Shown: positions 1 through 12,125, counted from the first letter of the stretch. The stretch is 64,000 nt of DNA from Rhizopus arrhizus (GCA_024220505.1 JAKZZE010000013.1:682001-746000); one strand, 5' to 3'. A program made the numbers and translations. Notes: generated from the letters alone by a model not told the origin.

Positions 1-778
1 AGTACACGTGGTAAAGGTCGGATAACTAAAGGCGGCATGTTATTATTATTATTATTTGTTGTTGTTGTTATTGTTGTGGTAGGTAAAGATTGAGTTGAAT
101 GTGTTGGACTTGCAGCAGCAGTGGATGTGTTTGATGACTGTACATGACTATCACTTAAACGACGTCTTTTTCTTTTTATTTGGTCTTGGTCAATGAATGT
201 ATATAAATCTTCTTGTTTAACATCAAATAAACCATCTTCTTCTGTATCTTCTTGAGTGTGTGTAATACTACGTATTGACATTGGCCAAGCACCAGTTCGA
301 TTACTACTGAATACTCCATGTAACGCATCCCAATATGGAAATCTTTTTAAAAGTTCCTCTTTAAAAAAGTATTAATATTTTTATAAAAAAAAATAAAAAA
401 ATATTATAGTTTACCATGCACAGCATCTTCTGTTGCACCAGTCTCAAGTAACTTTTTTCCCTCTATTTCTTTCCATTCACGAGCTAAACGATAATTTGCT
501 TGTAAAGTAGATATTTTTGATGCTACATCTTTTGCTAAACGATGATAGATGCCAACTTCTCTCATTTCATCAATAATACTTTCAAGTAATGACTTCTTTG
601 GTATCCTTTCGCAATCATCTCCTTTCCATTTGGCATAATTTGTTTTCTTTGATAACCAGTTTACTAATACATCCATAGAACTAGGTCCTCCATTCACCCC
701 ATCTTTTAACCAACTCTTATAAGGCTTTTTCCCTTTAGAGCTTGGTGTTGTGGTATTATAAGGTGCCATCATTAACAT
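1..778 (-). CDS. Myb/SANT-like DNA-binding protein (3' end outside window)
   Basis: Two exons are visible: 415-778 and 1-358 (continuing past the window start), joined across a GTAAAC...AAAG intron. The join gives the continuous reading DAVH-EELLKRFPYWDALHG. The N-terminal ~120 residues carry regularly spaced tryptophans and helices (VNWLSKKTNYAKWKG, then LAREWKEIEG) and end in PYWDALHGVF, the layout of fungal Myb/SANT-like domains related to transposase-derived DNA-binding proteins. After it come a basic patch (KRKRRRL, a likely nuclear localisation signal) and a low-complexity Thr/Asn run. I infer a nuclear DNA-binding role; no target is suggested by neighbours. Start: the first in-frame ATG (776-778) is used, but two further ATGs follow within four codons, so the start is uncertain by a few residues. 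The family call is by pattern only. Confidence 0.65.
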
Positions 779-2558
779 TATATTTTTATAATAAAAAAAA
801 TTATTTATTTTTTTTTGCAAGAAAAATATATATAAAAAAAAAAAGAGGGAAAATAGGAACAGTTTCGAAATTATTTTTTATTTTTGTATACAAAACCAAT
901 CAATGCCCGTCGATCCTTCCAGTGATCTTAGTATGAAAATAAAAAAAAAAAAACAGATTGTTTTCGGTGATTGAAACCAATTTATGCGGTAAATTAAACC
1001 AATGTGTGGGGAGATCAAACAAAAAGAAAAGCTTAATCTTCAAGAATAGTACTTTTATATTCTAGAATCATTTTAAACCAGTCTTGTTAATAATACAATG
1101 AGATGAATAGAAGAAAAAATAAATTATGAATTTCATCTGTGAGAATGTATCACAGACAGTTGACTGTCTCTTAATTTATTTCTCTCCTTTTACAGAATTA
1201 CAAAAATATAGCACATTTCTTGTTTCCCTTTATAATATTTCTGTTTACTATACAAATAAATACTTTCTAAAAATAGCAAGCGGAACTTGCCGAAAGAATA
1301 CAAACGCGTACGAAAAAGTTAAGGAAATTTCCATATATGGGAATTATCTTATGCTAAAATACGTTTTTATTGGTGCTGATATTTAATATGAAAAAGTAGA
1401 AATTATAAAATAGTTCGCGTGCAGAGTCTCTATTTTATTTTATTTTTATTTTTTTTTGCTTTTTTAAACACCAAGATAGAATAGACATTTAGTTTGTTTT
1501 CATTTGAAGATAACCAGAATCTACGATATAAAATGACTAGATGAATTTATTGTGTAATTAATAATTTACAGAAAATAAAGGATAAATAATTCATACTTTA
1601 AGGTATTTGTGTTTTATTCCTCTTTTTTTTTTGGTTTAAAGAATAACTGCATTTCTGTCATCCCCTTAATATGGAAGGGATCGGCTTTGAATTTATTATT
1701 GATTGGTTCCTTTCACTGGAAATGACTTGATAAAGTAATTTTCAATGTCAAATAATATTTCTTGTGTAATAGATTCACTTGAAAGTCTAGAATTTCTTGT
1801 ACGAATATGCAAGAACCAATCATTGGGTGACATACTTCAACAGAAAATTATGTTTTCTGTTATTAATTAAATTTCCAATCTAACCATATTTGTATAGCAT
1901 TGAATCTTCCTTGGTTCTAACTCCTTTGATGCATTTCATCATATGATATCCAACAACTCAGTGAGTCGATCATTCTTACAGCGTATCATAGAACACTTCG
2001 GACTTTTTATTTCTTTTTTTTTATATTGAATTGATGTCTTTAAATGATTGATTACATTATAGTGTCAGGTCATTTGCTGGAATGGTAAGAAAAGGAGTTT
2101 AGAAATCCCTGAGAAAGGAGTACTAACACCAATAGAGTCATAAAAGAGGGGTAATCATATTCTGTTTAATAGATTAGATAATATTGGAATGCTTAGAGAT
2201 CAAAAAATAAAACATTTATAAAATAAAACAAGAATCATTCACTTCTATTAACTATAGTATTAACTACCTTTAAGCATAACATATCCTGTCATATTTTAAT
2301 TTGTCAATAAAGAGAAAAAGATGATTATAGTTGACAACAATCAATTGTAGATGGTATTATATCATAGGCAGTAAATGTGTACAAATAAAGAGTACTATAA
2401 TTCAAAGTATTTCGAACTTTTTTTTTATTTCATCATAAATCAATATATCTTTGAATGTTTAACATCATCTTTCTGTATATCATACAATTTAATTTCTTTT
2501 TCTTTTAAAGAAACGTTTCATAAAATAGAGAAAACATATTCTCAAAAAGGTCAAAAGA
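779..2558. other. Intergenic, AT-rich; one weak coding-like stretch
   Basis: There is no convincing gene here. Homopolymer runs and many stops occur in all frames. On the minus strand 1696-1833 there is a 45-codon open stretch starting MSPNDWFLHI and ending KGTNQ whose composition looks more protein-like than its surroundings. A possible upstream exon (EVFYDTL before GTAAGA near 1980) cannot be joined cleanly. It may be a gene relic or the last exon of something lost. Confidence 0.4.
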
Positions 2559-3509
2559 ATGAATATACGCAAACGTCCTTTATTTGAGTGTATTATTTGT
2601 TTAAATATCTTTACCAGAAATATACCTTGCCACACACCACATTGTTCTCATTTTTCTTGTCGAGATTGTTTGCGAAACTATTTCAATCATTATTTGAATG
2701 GTTCTATCTCGGGCACATTTGAAATGATCCCCTGTCCTTATCCAAATTGCAAGAAGCAGTTTTATACAGAAGAAGAATTGAAACATCTCTTCACTCCAGC
2801 GCAAAGCAAGAGATGGTGGAAATCTGCTCATATCAAGGCTTTTATCACAAACAAAGTTTGAAAAAAAAATTGAAGATGACTCCATTCATGAAACAAATTG
2901 TTATTATAGGTGACATGCCCTCTTAAACGATGTGGTGCTGTTTATGAAGCAGATGAAGGTCTAGCAAAAAGATGTACTTTTATAAAATGTTCACTGTGTC
3001 ATAAAGCGTTTAACGTTAAATCTCAAGTTTTCCTAAACACAGGTAAATACCCCTTTTTGTATTATCGAAAATCTTTCCTTTTTTATTGTTATAAAGAGAT
3101 ATGCACTTTATTAACTGAGATTGTACTGATAGAAAATACCAACATGCTTGACAAGGACGAATATATCGAAAAGACACTCAAAGTAGCCAAAAGAAACGCA
3201 TGGACTCGATGTCCTCGTTGCCAATGCATAATTGAAAAAACTGTAAGTTTTGTATTATTTTTTTTTAAGCTCACTTTTTTTTGTAGCAAGGATGCATCAG
3301 CATGCATTGCATTTGTGGTACTTCTTTGTAAGGACCCCTTATTTAACAAATCATCCCTGCTTGTAAATAACTCTCTTTTTCATTGTAGCTGCTATCGTTG
3401 TGGTGGTATTCAAACAAATCACGGATGCTATAATCAATGTGAAGGACTTTCTAATGAGAAATTAGTGATTTTGCGTAAAAGTATGTTTATTTTATCAGAT
3501 GAAAACTAA
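2559..3509 (+). CDS. RBR-type (RING-IBR-RING) E3 ubiquitin ligase-like protein
   Basis: Five exons (2559-2855, 2910-3042, 3133-3242, 3287-3327, 3389-3509) sum to 702 nt, 233 aa. RING1 is visible near residues 10-70: CIIC, then CSHFSCRDC, then CPYPNC. The IBR-like part has CPLKRC and CTFIKCSLC. RING2 has CPRCQC, then GCISMHCICGTSFCYRCGG. This C-x2-C / C-x-H-x2-C-x2-C / C-x4-C order is that of RBR ligases, which pass ubiquitin through a RING2 cysteine; the Cys in GCISMHCICG is the likely acceptor by position. At 233 aa it is shorter than Parkin/Ariadne-type enzymes and lacks N-terminal extensions and an Ariadne domain. The IBR lacks an obvious terminal H-x4-C, so it may be degenerate. Open frame runs through some introns, so a naive ORF shows internal intron translation. 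Confidence 0.75.
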
Positions 3510-6500
3510 ATGGTGTTTTTTTTTATATCAATGATAAACTCATACAAATCTGTTTACAAATCTTTCTCTATACATCTTTGCTTTTATAATCCAAAATAAT
3601 AAAACCAATGCTATATTTTATTTTAAGAGTCTTTGCACACTGCTCCCTTTCTCTATTTACATAAACTGTTATTATTACTTTATATGCTATGGTTTGGTCG
3701 GTGCAAAGTAAATCTTTTAAGCATGAGAGGAATTCAAACAATGCTGAGCCCAGAGCTAGATTCTTTGCTGTTGATGAGACATGCAAAACAAACAATTAAA
3801 AGCTGTACAAGAGCTTTCCATTTGTATAGTAAACCGAATAATTTTAATAGTATTCACATACTCATTCTCAACTAATCGAGTTTAGAAAAGAGAATGACAG
3901 CATTTTCTGTCTTCTTCTTTTTACATGCAATATAAAGAGTAGTAAATATCGTCACTTCCTTACTGTGAAATTCCATTCACTTGTAATAATATCCTTCTCC
4001 TTATTGTTCGATCGTTGAACTCAATATCTTTGGTTTCTATACAAAATCTCGTCTTCCATTTTCTTTTTGCGTTCTATTGTTAAAAAAGGAATTAGCTCTA
4101 TGCTTGATTCTTTTAGGTATTGAAAAATGTTTATTTTTCAATTTTTGACAGCAAGAAAACATCAATAGTCTACTTCTTGTATTTACCAATGATTCTTCTT
4201 CAATACCAATGAACATTCCTGATCAACGGATTTCAAATATTATAAACTATTGAAATAAACATGTTTATACACCAAAGCAACAAAGCCATAAATTGAACAG
4301 TAGCAAGTTTGAATTTTATTAAAAACGCTTCAAGGTGAAAGCCTTGGCTAAAAGCATCAGCGTAATTTTCTACTATTTGCTTTATAATCTGCCATTCAAA
4401 CGCTTGATATTCTAACATCTCACATTAAGCATTAATTGTATTACTTTGCGAGTCAAACGGGCCAAATTTTTGTAGAATGTAATAGTGAAAATACTGATGA
4501 AAGGCTACTTGAAATAGCTGTCAGGCCTAACATAAGAAAAACTTTTAAATGAGGTTTTTAGCCATGCTTACTAATCGATAACAAATAAAGCAATATAGTC
4601 TATACTATGCCGGTAAACAACTAGCTGAAGCTAATAGTTAATAAAAGCAATATGTTGATTGTTAAGATAATGAATGTATTATCCTTTATGTTAAGCTTAT
4701 TTCAAAATACGAATGAATAATTTTCAGATTATTTATAACATAATCAGATAAATGGAGCTCAAAGAAAAAGAAAAAAAAGATGGAAAGGCAGTCTATATCA
4801 AACACCTTTGCTACTTTTAAACAATAAAACAAACTAGTGAAATGTTACAAAAGAATTCTTTTCTCCTTTTGTCGTTATCGATTACATAAGGAAACTTGAA
4901 ACAATAACTGCAAAGAAAAATGTATTTACAGCTACCATAAAAGTAAAAAGTATTCTTTTTAGTAACTATAACTGAAGCATCCTAGATTAAATAAATCAAA
5001 GACACCTTTTTTTCCTAGGTTTGCAAAGCTTGTCTTGAATTCTGCATGTGCTTTAAACATAAGTTTTGGATGGCAAGTATGAAACTAGAAGGAATAAGCC
5101 AACTTTCAAAGTATAAACCAAGATGATGCAAAAAAACTACTACAAGGTAATGGATGTCAAGCTCTGTAGCAGAAACAAAGGGTTGATGCACTGACGCATA
5201 TCTATAAAAAAAGGAACACTTTTTGTCAAGAGTGATGCTCAAAATCCCTACAGAAGCATTAGTATACAATGTTCTTTTGCCTTCAATACTACAGCAGAAG
5301 CTAAATGGACCAGGCTTAATCTGACGAGATCTTACTGAGAACGTCGTGGAACTCGAAAAAAGTGGTAGGAACGAATTGATTATGTGGAAAAGTAAAGTGA
5401 AGAACTTATAAACAAATACAGATTGAGGGTTACTTTTTAATGATAAATGTATACAAATATTAATGAGATGCATTAATAATCCATTGTTAATGCTGTTTGA
5501 GCTGATGATATACAATGACAACTTTCTACAACTACAGCACTTTTCTCTCCTTGTAAGCACGTTTACAAAGAGACAAGACATCTCATGTAATATAACTGTT
5601 TCCAGTTGTTTCTTTTTCGAATAAGCTTACAAAGAAAAAGCAAAAGGCATACAAAAGAGTGACGGTGATTAAAAAATAATGACTTGAAGTTGAAGTTTGG
5701 GGAAGAACCAGCAAGTGTGGTTGACAAACCAAAGAAAGAGTGTCTTCTCAGTAATTTGGTTCCAAAAGAGCCATGCCTAGAATTGGAGCTGAAAAAGAGA
5801 TTTTTATGGGTTTAAGGATTTAGTTCATCAGTTTTATGGAGATCAGAAAAAGCTCTTACAAGTAAAGGTGACAAGGAAGTGTATGTTGCCTAAAAATATG
5901 AGTTGATACAGATATGTTTCATGCAATACTTTAGCTTCGATGATTCCAAAGACCATAGTTACTTTTATATAGGTTAATCAGTCTATTTGTTATTCAGAGT
6001 GCAAAAAGTTTTTATTTATGTTTCCAGAATATTCTCAGATCGTTGCTTGTGCTTTTAGTAGACCTACTATAGTTGATTACGACTTTTTTTGACAGCGTGG
6101 TCATTTTTTAATCTATTTTTAAGAATGACTTCTGCTTGAAATTGCCCTCTTTCTTTACCTGTTCAGGGCATCGGATAGCTTTGAAGTTTAAGTGGTTCAT
6201 TAAGATTACTTGGCCTTCTAATAATAGCATTTACTCTTCAATTATAAAAATACTGAAGCTTAAAAAGTGAAGCCATTTTAAAGCAGGGGCTTGTCTTTTT
6301 ATCAGTTATTTGAAATTGGCAAGCTACTGATAGCTTATATTATCAAAAAACACTATTTTCATATAAAAACTGGTATTTAAACTACACTTATTGGTATCTA
6401 AAGACATTTCTTAAATTAGAATTGACTGAAAAGAATAAGCATAAGCTTATATTAGTACAATGTTATGATCAAAAACAAGATGATGGATAGTTCATATCCT

Positions 6501-6710
6501 CAACAAAAACATAATTTTAGAGCTAAAAAAATAGAGCATTTTTAATTTTTGCTATGTTATTATACCCTTTGTCGGAACGGCCTCATCAATCTGAAATCAC
6601 AATTTTTTTTTGTGCTGCGTAATTTTTTCAACAACCGAATATAAAAGGGATCCAAACTTTATTTTAACTAGACTTTCTTTTTTTTTTTTTCTTTTTTTTA
6701 ATATATCATT
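3510..6710. other. Long intergenic region with one unexplained 188-codon open frame
   Basis: This 3.2-kb stretch holds no gene I can support. On the minus strand 5015-5581 is an open frame of 188 codons (starting MSCLFVNVLT, rich in Leu/Ser/Phe). Its length is unusual for AT-rich random DNA, but I recognise no domain and see no splice-linked neighbours. On the plus strand about 5674-5812 a 46-codon stretch containing LKLKFGEEPASVVDKPKKE looks coding-like. These may be decayed gene or transposon relics. The last 150 bases before 6711 are a T-rich promoter-like region with TATAAAAG near 6640. Confidence 0.35.
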
Positions 6711-7083
6711 ATGCCATCAACCACACCAAATAACACTACAAAATCCATTCAAACACAAGGCACATTACCATCATTCGATTATTCACAAGACAAACAAACA
6801 TACATTTTACCTCCTCCTACTTCTTTACCAGGCTATTATCATTATCTTCCAAGCTTAGAAGATAAAAAAAAACACAGAAAGTCAAATCATGATGATGTAT
6901 CTACTGCTGCAACTACTTTAGCATCATTTGCTTCTTATAAACAGGAAGATGATGTATGCCCAGAAAAGCAAGTGATTGAGGTAACTTTGACATTTAATTT
7001 AAAAATTTTTTTTTGACATCTTTTGTGTATAAATATTATAGGCAGCTAAAATTTTGATGAATATTTCAAGATGTGTTGTATAA
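6711..7083 (+). CDS. Small hypothetical protein, 103 aa
   Basis: Two exons, 6711-6980 and 7042-7083, joined over a GTAACT...TATAG intron in phase 0, give 103 codons plus stop. The N-terminal half is Thr/Pro/Ser-rich (PPPTSLPGYYHYLPSLED) and basic (KKKHRKSNH). The end reads VIEAAKILMNISRCVV. A short hydrophobic A-A-x-x-L-M-x-x-S helix of this sort is common near the ends of small fungal nuclear or regulator-like proteins, but I do not assign a function. A TATA-like TATAAAAGG lies about 70 nt upstream of the ATG, followed by a pyrimidine-rich leader, which supports expression. The extension of exon 1 into the intron is what a plain ORF reading would show. Confidence 0.5.
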
Positions 7084-7299
7084 TAAGATTTATATTTGTT
7101 CTATACTTTTGTAAAAAGAAAAAAAAAAATAGTTTGGTTTAGAACAAATTGTGTCTGTTTTTTCCTAAATATTGTAAAAAAAAAAATAATAAAAGAAAAA
7201 TAATCCTTTCAGTATGTATTTCTGCTGTTTTCCACCTCTTTCAACATGAAAAATGCAGTTTAGGAATACTTGGTTTGTATAAACTGTAGTGACATTGTT

Positions 7300-7701
7300 G
7301 TTTATATTTGCTCAAGAAAAACTTGCAAATAATCCACTAAAATATCCATCCGAACCACTACTTGAACTTCATATCGCACCAGAAACACCAAATACAGTGA
7401 TGAAGTACTTCATAAAAACTATCTATTTTATCACGCACAAGAGTCAGGCGTACTTCCTTATCAACGGTTAGTCTAGCGATCAGACTCCTGCAAAATATGC
7501 ACAGGCAATTTTAGTGAAGATCTATCTCGGTGTTGGTATGAAGCCGCAAATGCAATAAAGTGGGTATTACCTCTTGGTTGGGCTACTACTCAATTGACTT
7601 TTGATATCATGATGTTTGAAGATGCAATCAACTCGGTTGACGAGTTAGCAAATGGTCTAAACTACTCAATGGGTAATGTGTTAGGATAATTGTCCTTTTT
7701 T

Positions 7702-7758
<57 letters not shown>

Positions 7759-8060
7759 GTTTTCTGCTCGAGTACTAGAACTTTTTGTAAACTTGTAGAC
7801 TATCTTATCGATGCACATTACAATAACGTCCATGTCGACCAATTGAGTACATCTTTGAGTCCAATCTCAAAAATAATTGGATTAGACGCTGACTTCAACT
7901 ATTGGGGACTATCCTACGAAAATGCCAGCTTTTGATCTTTTAAAAATTATGATGATGGCTCTATACGACCACGAGCGAAGATTATTATCTTCAGGAAACC
8001 AAGAGACGGCATGCAGCTGCTACAGGCTCATGATTAGAATATTCATAGAATAAAAAGGAT
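7300..8060 (+). pseudogene. Decayed glycoside hydrolase family 9 (endoglucanase) gene
   Basis: Pieces of one protein appear in successive frames on the plus strand. One frame gives QEKLANNPLKYPSEPLLEL. A shifted frame from about 7381 gives YSDEVLHKNYLFYHAQESG and VLPYQRLV, then a TAG stop at 7474-7476, then WYEAANAIKWVLPLGWATTQ and FEDAINSVDELANGLNYS. After a 55-nt A tract another frame gives LVDYLIDAHYNN and ADFNYWGLSYENASF. The LFYxAQxSGVLP and WYEAANxIKWxLPLGWxxTQL blocks match the N-terminal catalytic region of GH9 cellulases by family knowledge. The stop sits where a Trp is expected (TGG to TAG). The C-terminal catalytic region (the Glu motif) is not seen. The gene is dead: at least two frame changes, a nonsense codon, and the long A run. 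Confidence 0.7.
7703..7757 (+). repeat. Poly-A tract, 55 nt
   Basis: Uninterrupted A run lying inside the GH9 relic. Similar 35-57 nt homopolymer runs recur through the window (19257-19291, 23161-23194, 30318-30360, 34923-34979, 39836-39878, 41173-41212, 59936-59973). Exact lengths may be assembly-dependent. Confidence 0.9.
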
Positions 8061-8224
8061 GGCCGACTTCATATGTTTTACTGGAAATATATTTTTTGAA
8101 TAATTTAATGTATTGCTTTTTTTTTTGAACCCATGTTTCCCTATATGTAATTTTCTATAGAAGCATAACTAGAAATAACATTAAAAAAGCTGCAAAACCT
8201 TACTTTATTTTGCTCAATCAGCTT

Positions 8225-8534
8225 TTTTTTATCACTCAATAGAAGACGGTCCATTCTAAAGCTTTGGCTTTCTATTTATGCTTGATATCCCAGATGGTGA
8301 TCTTTTTATTACAGATAAACCTTACTACAATCCAGTGTTTTGGTTCACCATCTTTTGATATTAGAAAGCGTTTTAATATTCATTGGGATGAAAAGAGGAT
8401 TGAAACAAGTTGTTTTGTATATATTTGGTCCAGATAAGCATGTTCATACAAACAGCAAAAGAGCTCTATTAATTGATGGCAGTTATTACTTGATTATACA
8501 AAATTTTATGAGAAATAAAAACAAGGGTAAGTGA
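8225..8534 (+). pseudogene. Unidentified decayed coding relic
   Basis: Protein-like patches occur in changing frames: IPDGDLFITDKPYYNPVFWF near 8290-8345, then SPSFDIRKRFNIHWDEKRIE and TSCFVYIWSR near 8345-8430, each ended by stops. No family was recognised. It lies just downstream of the GH9 relic and could be part of the same dead gene or a second one. Confidence 0.25.
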
Positions 8535-8599
8535 CAGTATTACAGATTTTCAATAAAATGAACGAGCAACACATTATTTATTTCTTCCAAAAATAACTT

Positions 8600-10108
8600 T
8601 TAAATCTTTGCCTTTTCGGAGGCAAGACGATTGGCTTTTTCCTTTTGTGTCTTGATCTTTGCAGCAACTTCTTCAGCTCGACGAAGTTCAATCTTTCCGA
8701 TTTGGTTACGATGGACTTCATCAGGACCATCAGCATAACGTAAGGTACGAGCAGAGGCATAGAAGTGAGCAAGAGGAGTATCTTGAGAAACACCGGCAGC
8801 GCCGTGAGCTTGCATAGCACGATCCAATACTTTCAATAACATACTAGGTGCTGCAATCTTGGCCATACCGATTTCTTTCATGGCACCCTTGGCCTTGGCC
8901 AGATCAATTTTGCGTGCAGCACTTAAAACCAAATAACGTACTTGATCAATCTCGATACGACAGTTTGCAATGTCAGACACGATTGTACCGTGCTCAGCAA
9001 GGATCTTTCCGAACGTACGACGACTGCCGTCTGTCACTCGAGCCAGCATAAGGTCAAGACCACGTTCGGCCATACCGATACAACGCATGCAGTGGTGAAT
9101 TCGACCAGGACCCAAACGACCTTGAATGACTTCAAACCCACGACCTTCACCCAAGATTATATTCTCTACTGGTACACGTACATCTTTGAAAACAATCTCA
9201 CAGTGTCCTTCGGGTGCATCATCAAAGCCAAAGACCTTCATTGGTCTGACAACAGTAATACCGGGTGTATCGGCAGGGACGATCACTAAACTTTGCTGAC
9301 GGTGCTTTTCCTTGTTGTCCGGGTCAGTTTTACCCATGACAAGATAAACCGCACAGCGTGGATCACCAGCACCAGAGATCCACCATTTGAGTCCATTGAT
9401 CACATAGTGATTGCCTTCACGACGGATGTTTGTCTCGATATTTGTTGCATCAGAAGAAGCAACACGAGGCTCGGTCATGGCAAATGCGGATCGGATCTTA
9501 CCATCCAACAATGGTTTTAGCCATCGTTCCTTTTGAGTTGGTGTACCATATTTTGCAAACACCTCTAAATCAAGAAAAAAAAAAGATGAATACCTGGTAT
9601 AAATTAAAGATTAATCATCTTATTTATATTACCCATATTTCCAGTATCAGGAGCAGAACAATTCATGGCTTCAGGTGCAATTCTTGGACAACGACCAGTG
9701 AGTTCAGCGATCAACGCATATTCTACATTAGTCAAACCAGCACCTTCAGCATAATCTTGACCCAAGAAAAGGTTCCAAAGCCCAAGAGATCTAGCTTTTG
9801 CTTTTAATTCTTCTAAAACAGATGGAACAACCTAAGGTTATACAAACAAGTAACAAACATTTTATGAATAAAAAATCGTCTCACTTTTCTCTCTCTTTTT
9901 TATTGTACCTTCCATCTATTTTCATTTAACCCCATTTGAAGTTCATATGTTTTTTCAGCAGGAATACAGTCATTCTAAAATGCATATTAATTGATGTTTT
10001 TATGCCAAATAAAAAATAATCTACTTCGACAAAATCCTTTGCTTTTGCATAAAGATCTTTGAACTTTGGTGAAAGGGTATTATAATCAATCAAATTCTGG
10101 GTAGCCAT
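8600..10108 (-). CDS. Acyl-CoA dehydrogenase (ACAD10/11-like), possible peroxisomal form
   Basis: Four exons (10025-10108, 9909-9974, 9633-9831, 8600-9564) sum to 1314 nt, 437 aa. The middle domain shows [18 protein letters not shown] and [12 protein letters not shown], the FAD-contacting and substrate-side strands of the family. The C-terminal domain shows [30 protein letters not shown] and [13 protein letters not shown]. Such enzymes remove two hydrogens from the alpha/beta positions of an acyl-CoA with FAD. The N-terminus ([17 protein letters not shown]) does not look like a mitochondrial presequence. The protein ends in ASEKAKI; a terminal AKI is an established PTS1 variant in Candida tropicalis trifunctional enzyme, so peroxisomal import is plausible (inference). 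The gene is complete, in good frame, and unrelated in orientation to the GH9 relic downstream. Confidence 0.85.
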
Positions 10109-10305
10109 TAAAAAAAGTTTGGGTATGTAACAAGTTAAAAATTAAAAAAAAAAAAAGAGAGAAAAAATATGAGTTTTTTATTTTTTGTTTTTATTTATAC
10201 AATCCAGCCTGTGCAAATTGATTACTCACTTTTTTTTCTACCCCGCAATTCACTTTTTTTTGCATGACTCAGCGTATTTATGCTTATTTGTCACAGAGAA
10301 AAAAA

Positions 10306-11948
10306 TTACTGTAACTGGACATAATTTGCAGGGAACTATGAAAGGATTTGTTACTGATCATTTTTGCTAATAAAGTCATTATGACTTACCATGCCCTGTC
10401 GAGCGCCTATTCTGCCTGTCCACCAATCATCTTGACTATTAGTCTTTTGAATCACAGTAATAGTTTCGCCTTCTTGAAAGCTCAAGTCACCTTCTTGTTG
10501 TCCATCAAATGTATATAATGCTTTTGCTGTTGGTTCAGCTGAAATAACTGGTTTTCTACTAGGAGGAGGAGGTGGTGGTGCTTTTTTAGTAGCTGCTTGT
10601 ATAGGGAAATTATTGTTGTTGTAATAATTCGATGTGGGCAGTTGTTGTTGAGCAGCATTGTTATTATAGTAATTCGTAGTAGGTGGATTCTGACTATTAT
10701 TGTAATAATTCGTAGTAGGCGGTGGCTGGTAATTACTTTTATTGTCATAATTTGTATAGTTATGAGGCTGCTGTGGAGGAGATTGATAAGCCGGTGGGGG
10801 CATAGGTGCACCATATCCAGGGGTCTGCTGATTGAGACGAGGAGGAGGAGATTTTAGTGTACCTGGAGCAGATATATGTGAGCTTTTGAACGTTTGGTTT
10901 CGGGCTAAAGTTCCATTGTTTTCTGACAAATTTCGTGCATAGGTTTCAGTGCCCAATGTATGAAACTTGGCATTCAAAGCTCTATATAGTGCATCTGCTT
11001 CAGGAGGAGGAGGGATAGTTCCATTCATCAGTTCTTTAGCTGTCACACGCTTTCCATAAAACTTTTCATTTGCATCTGAGCGCGTCACAACAACCGACCC
11101 TTCAAGAGAAACACCCGCAAATAATCCTCGGGTTTTGCTATATGAATAAACAGCTGCAATGTGTTTCAAGCTTGCAGATCCAGATGCTTCTGCATTTCTA
11201 CCTATTGGACCAGCAGCCACTTTTTATCGTTCCAAAATAAAGCTGTTAGTGTATGTAAATATAAAGATTAACTTTTTTCTAACCTGAAACATTGCCGCCT
11301 AAAGTAAGATTTCCAACTTGACTAAATGTTTTTACTGCTTCTTTTGTATTCAAGACCAAAACAAAATCTGTTAATTCGGCGCCAATTTGACCACCTGCAC
11401 CTATGCCACCAGTTCCAATGGCAGATGGTGCTGACCATCCTATTTTTGTATTAGCTACACATGTTCCATTGTTGCGCTCTTTTTATAATACCTCCATCTG
11501 GCAATCTATGAAGAAAATAATGGGTGTTATATATTGACAGCATTTGTATTTACAATTCATTCTTATACCTTGCAATAACCAAACCACTTCCTGCACGCCC
11601 TGAGAATAAAAACCCAGCTTTAAGAACAGTATAGATAGCCAATCCTTGTGCTTTCTCTAAAATAGTAGAAGGAATTATTTTGTCAACACCTTGTCCAGGA
11701 TCTAAGTCATAGTTAAGAAAAGCTTAGTCATATCTATTTTTTTTTGTGCTTATACAATTTATGCTTTTTGTCTACCTATAAAGCTATTCAATATCTTGGC
11801 AGCCTTTTTACATTCGCCTATTTAAATAAGTTTTAGTGGATTAATAAAAAGGTTATACGATTCGAATGAACATACCTTCTAGATTAGTTGGTATAGGAGA
11901 GTTGATAGTTGAAGTGATGCTTGAAGCAAAGTTCTTAGTCTTTTTCAT
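10306..11948 (-). CDS. Ysc84/Lsb3-type SYLF domain plus SH3 protein
   Basis: Seven exons (11876-11948, 11776-11817, 11569-11701, 11492-11505, 11284-11439, 10390-11219, 10306-10335) sum to 1278 nt, 425 aa. The SYLF domain fills residues ~15-200: VIARLPDGGWSAPSAIGTGG, QIGAELTDFVLVLN and GNVSVAAGPIGRNAEA. A Pro/Asn/Tyr-rich linker with repeated NYYNN units and proline runs follows. The SH3 domain is C-terminal: ALYTFDGQQEGDLSFQEGE, DDWWTGR, then FPANYV. SYLF proteins bind phosphoinositides and actin and work at endocytic actin patches with WASP-family partners. The last 30-nt exon is needed to complete the SH3 fold: reading through the GTAAGT donor at 10389 replaces FPANYVQLQ with intron translation. 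Exon 4 is a 14-nt microexon encoding part of RLPDGG. Confidence 0.9.
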
Positions 11949-12125
11949 TTTTGTATTGATAAAAGAAAAGAAAAGAAAAAAGAGTTGTTTCTGAAAAATG
12001 AGCAAATAGAAATAATATTAAATTTACGTCATTTCTGCAAGACAAGCTCGCATTGTTTTTTTTCTTTACTGCTTTTTAAAAGTTTGTTTGAATTAGAACT
12101 TCTTTTTATACGTTTCACCTTATAA

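Noticed and set aside
7690..7935. 81-codon frame starting MSFFQ with poly-Lys
   Set aside because: The Lys run is the 55-nt A tract; the rest is the GH9 relic.
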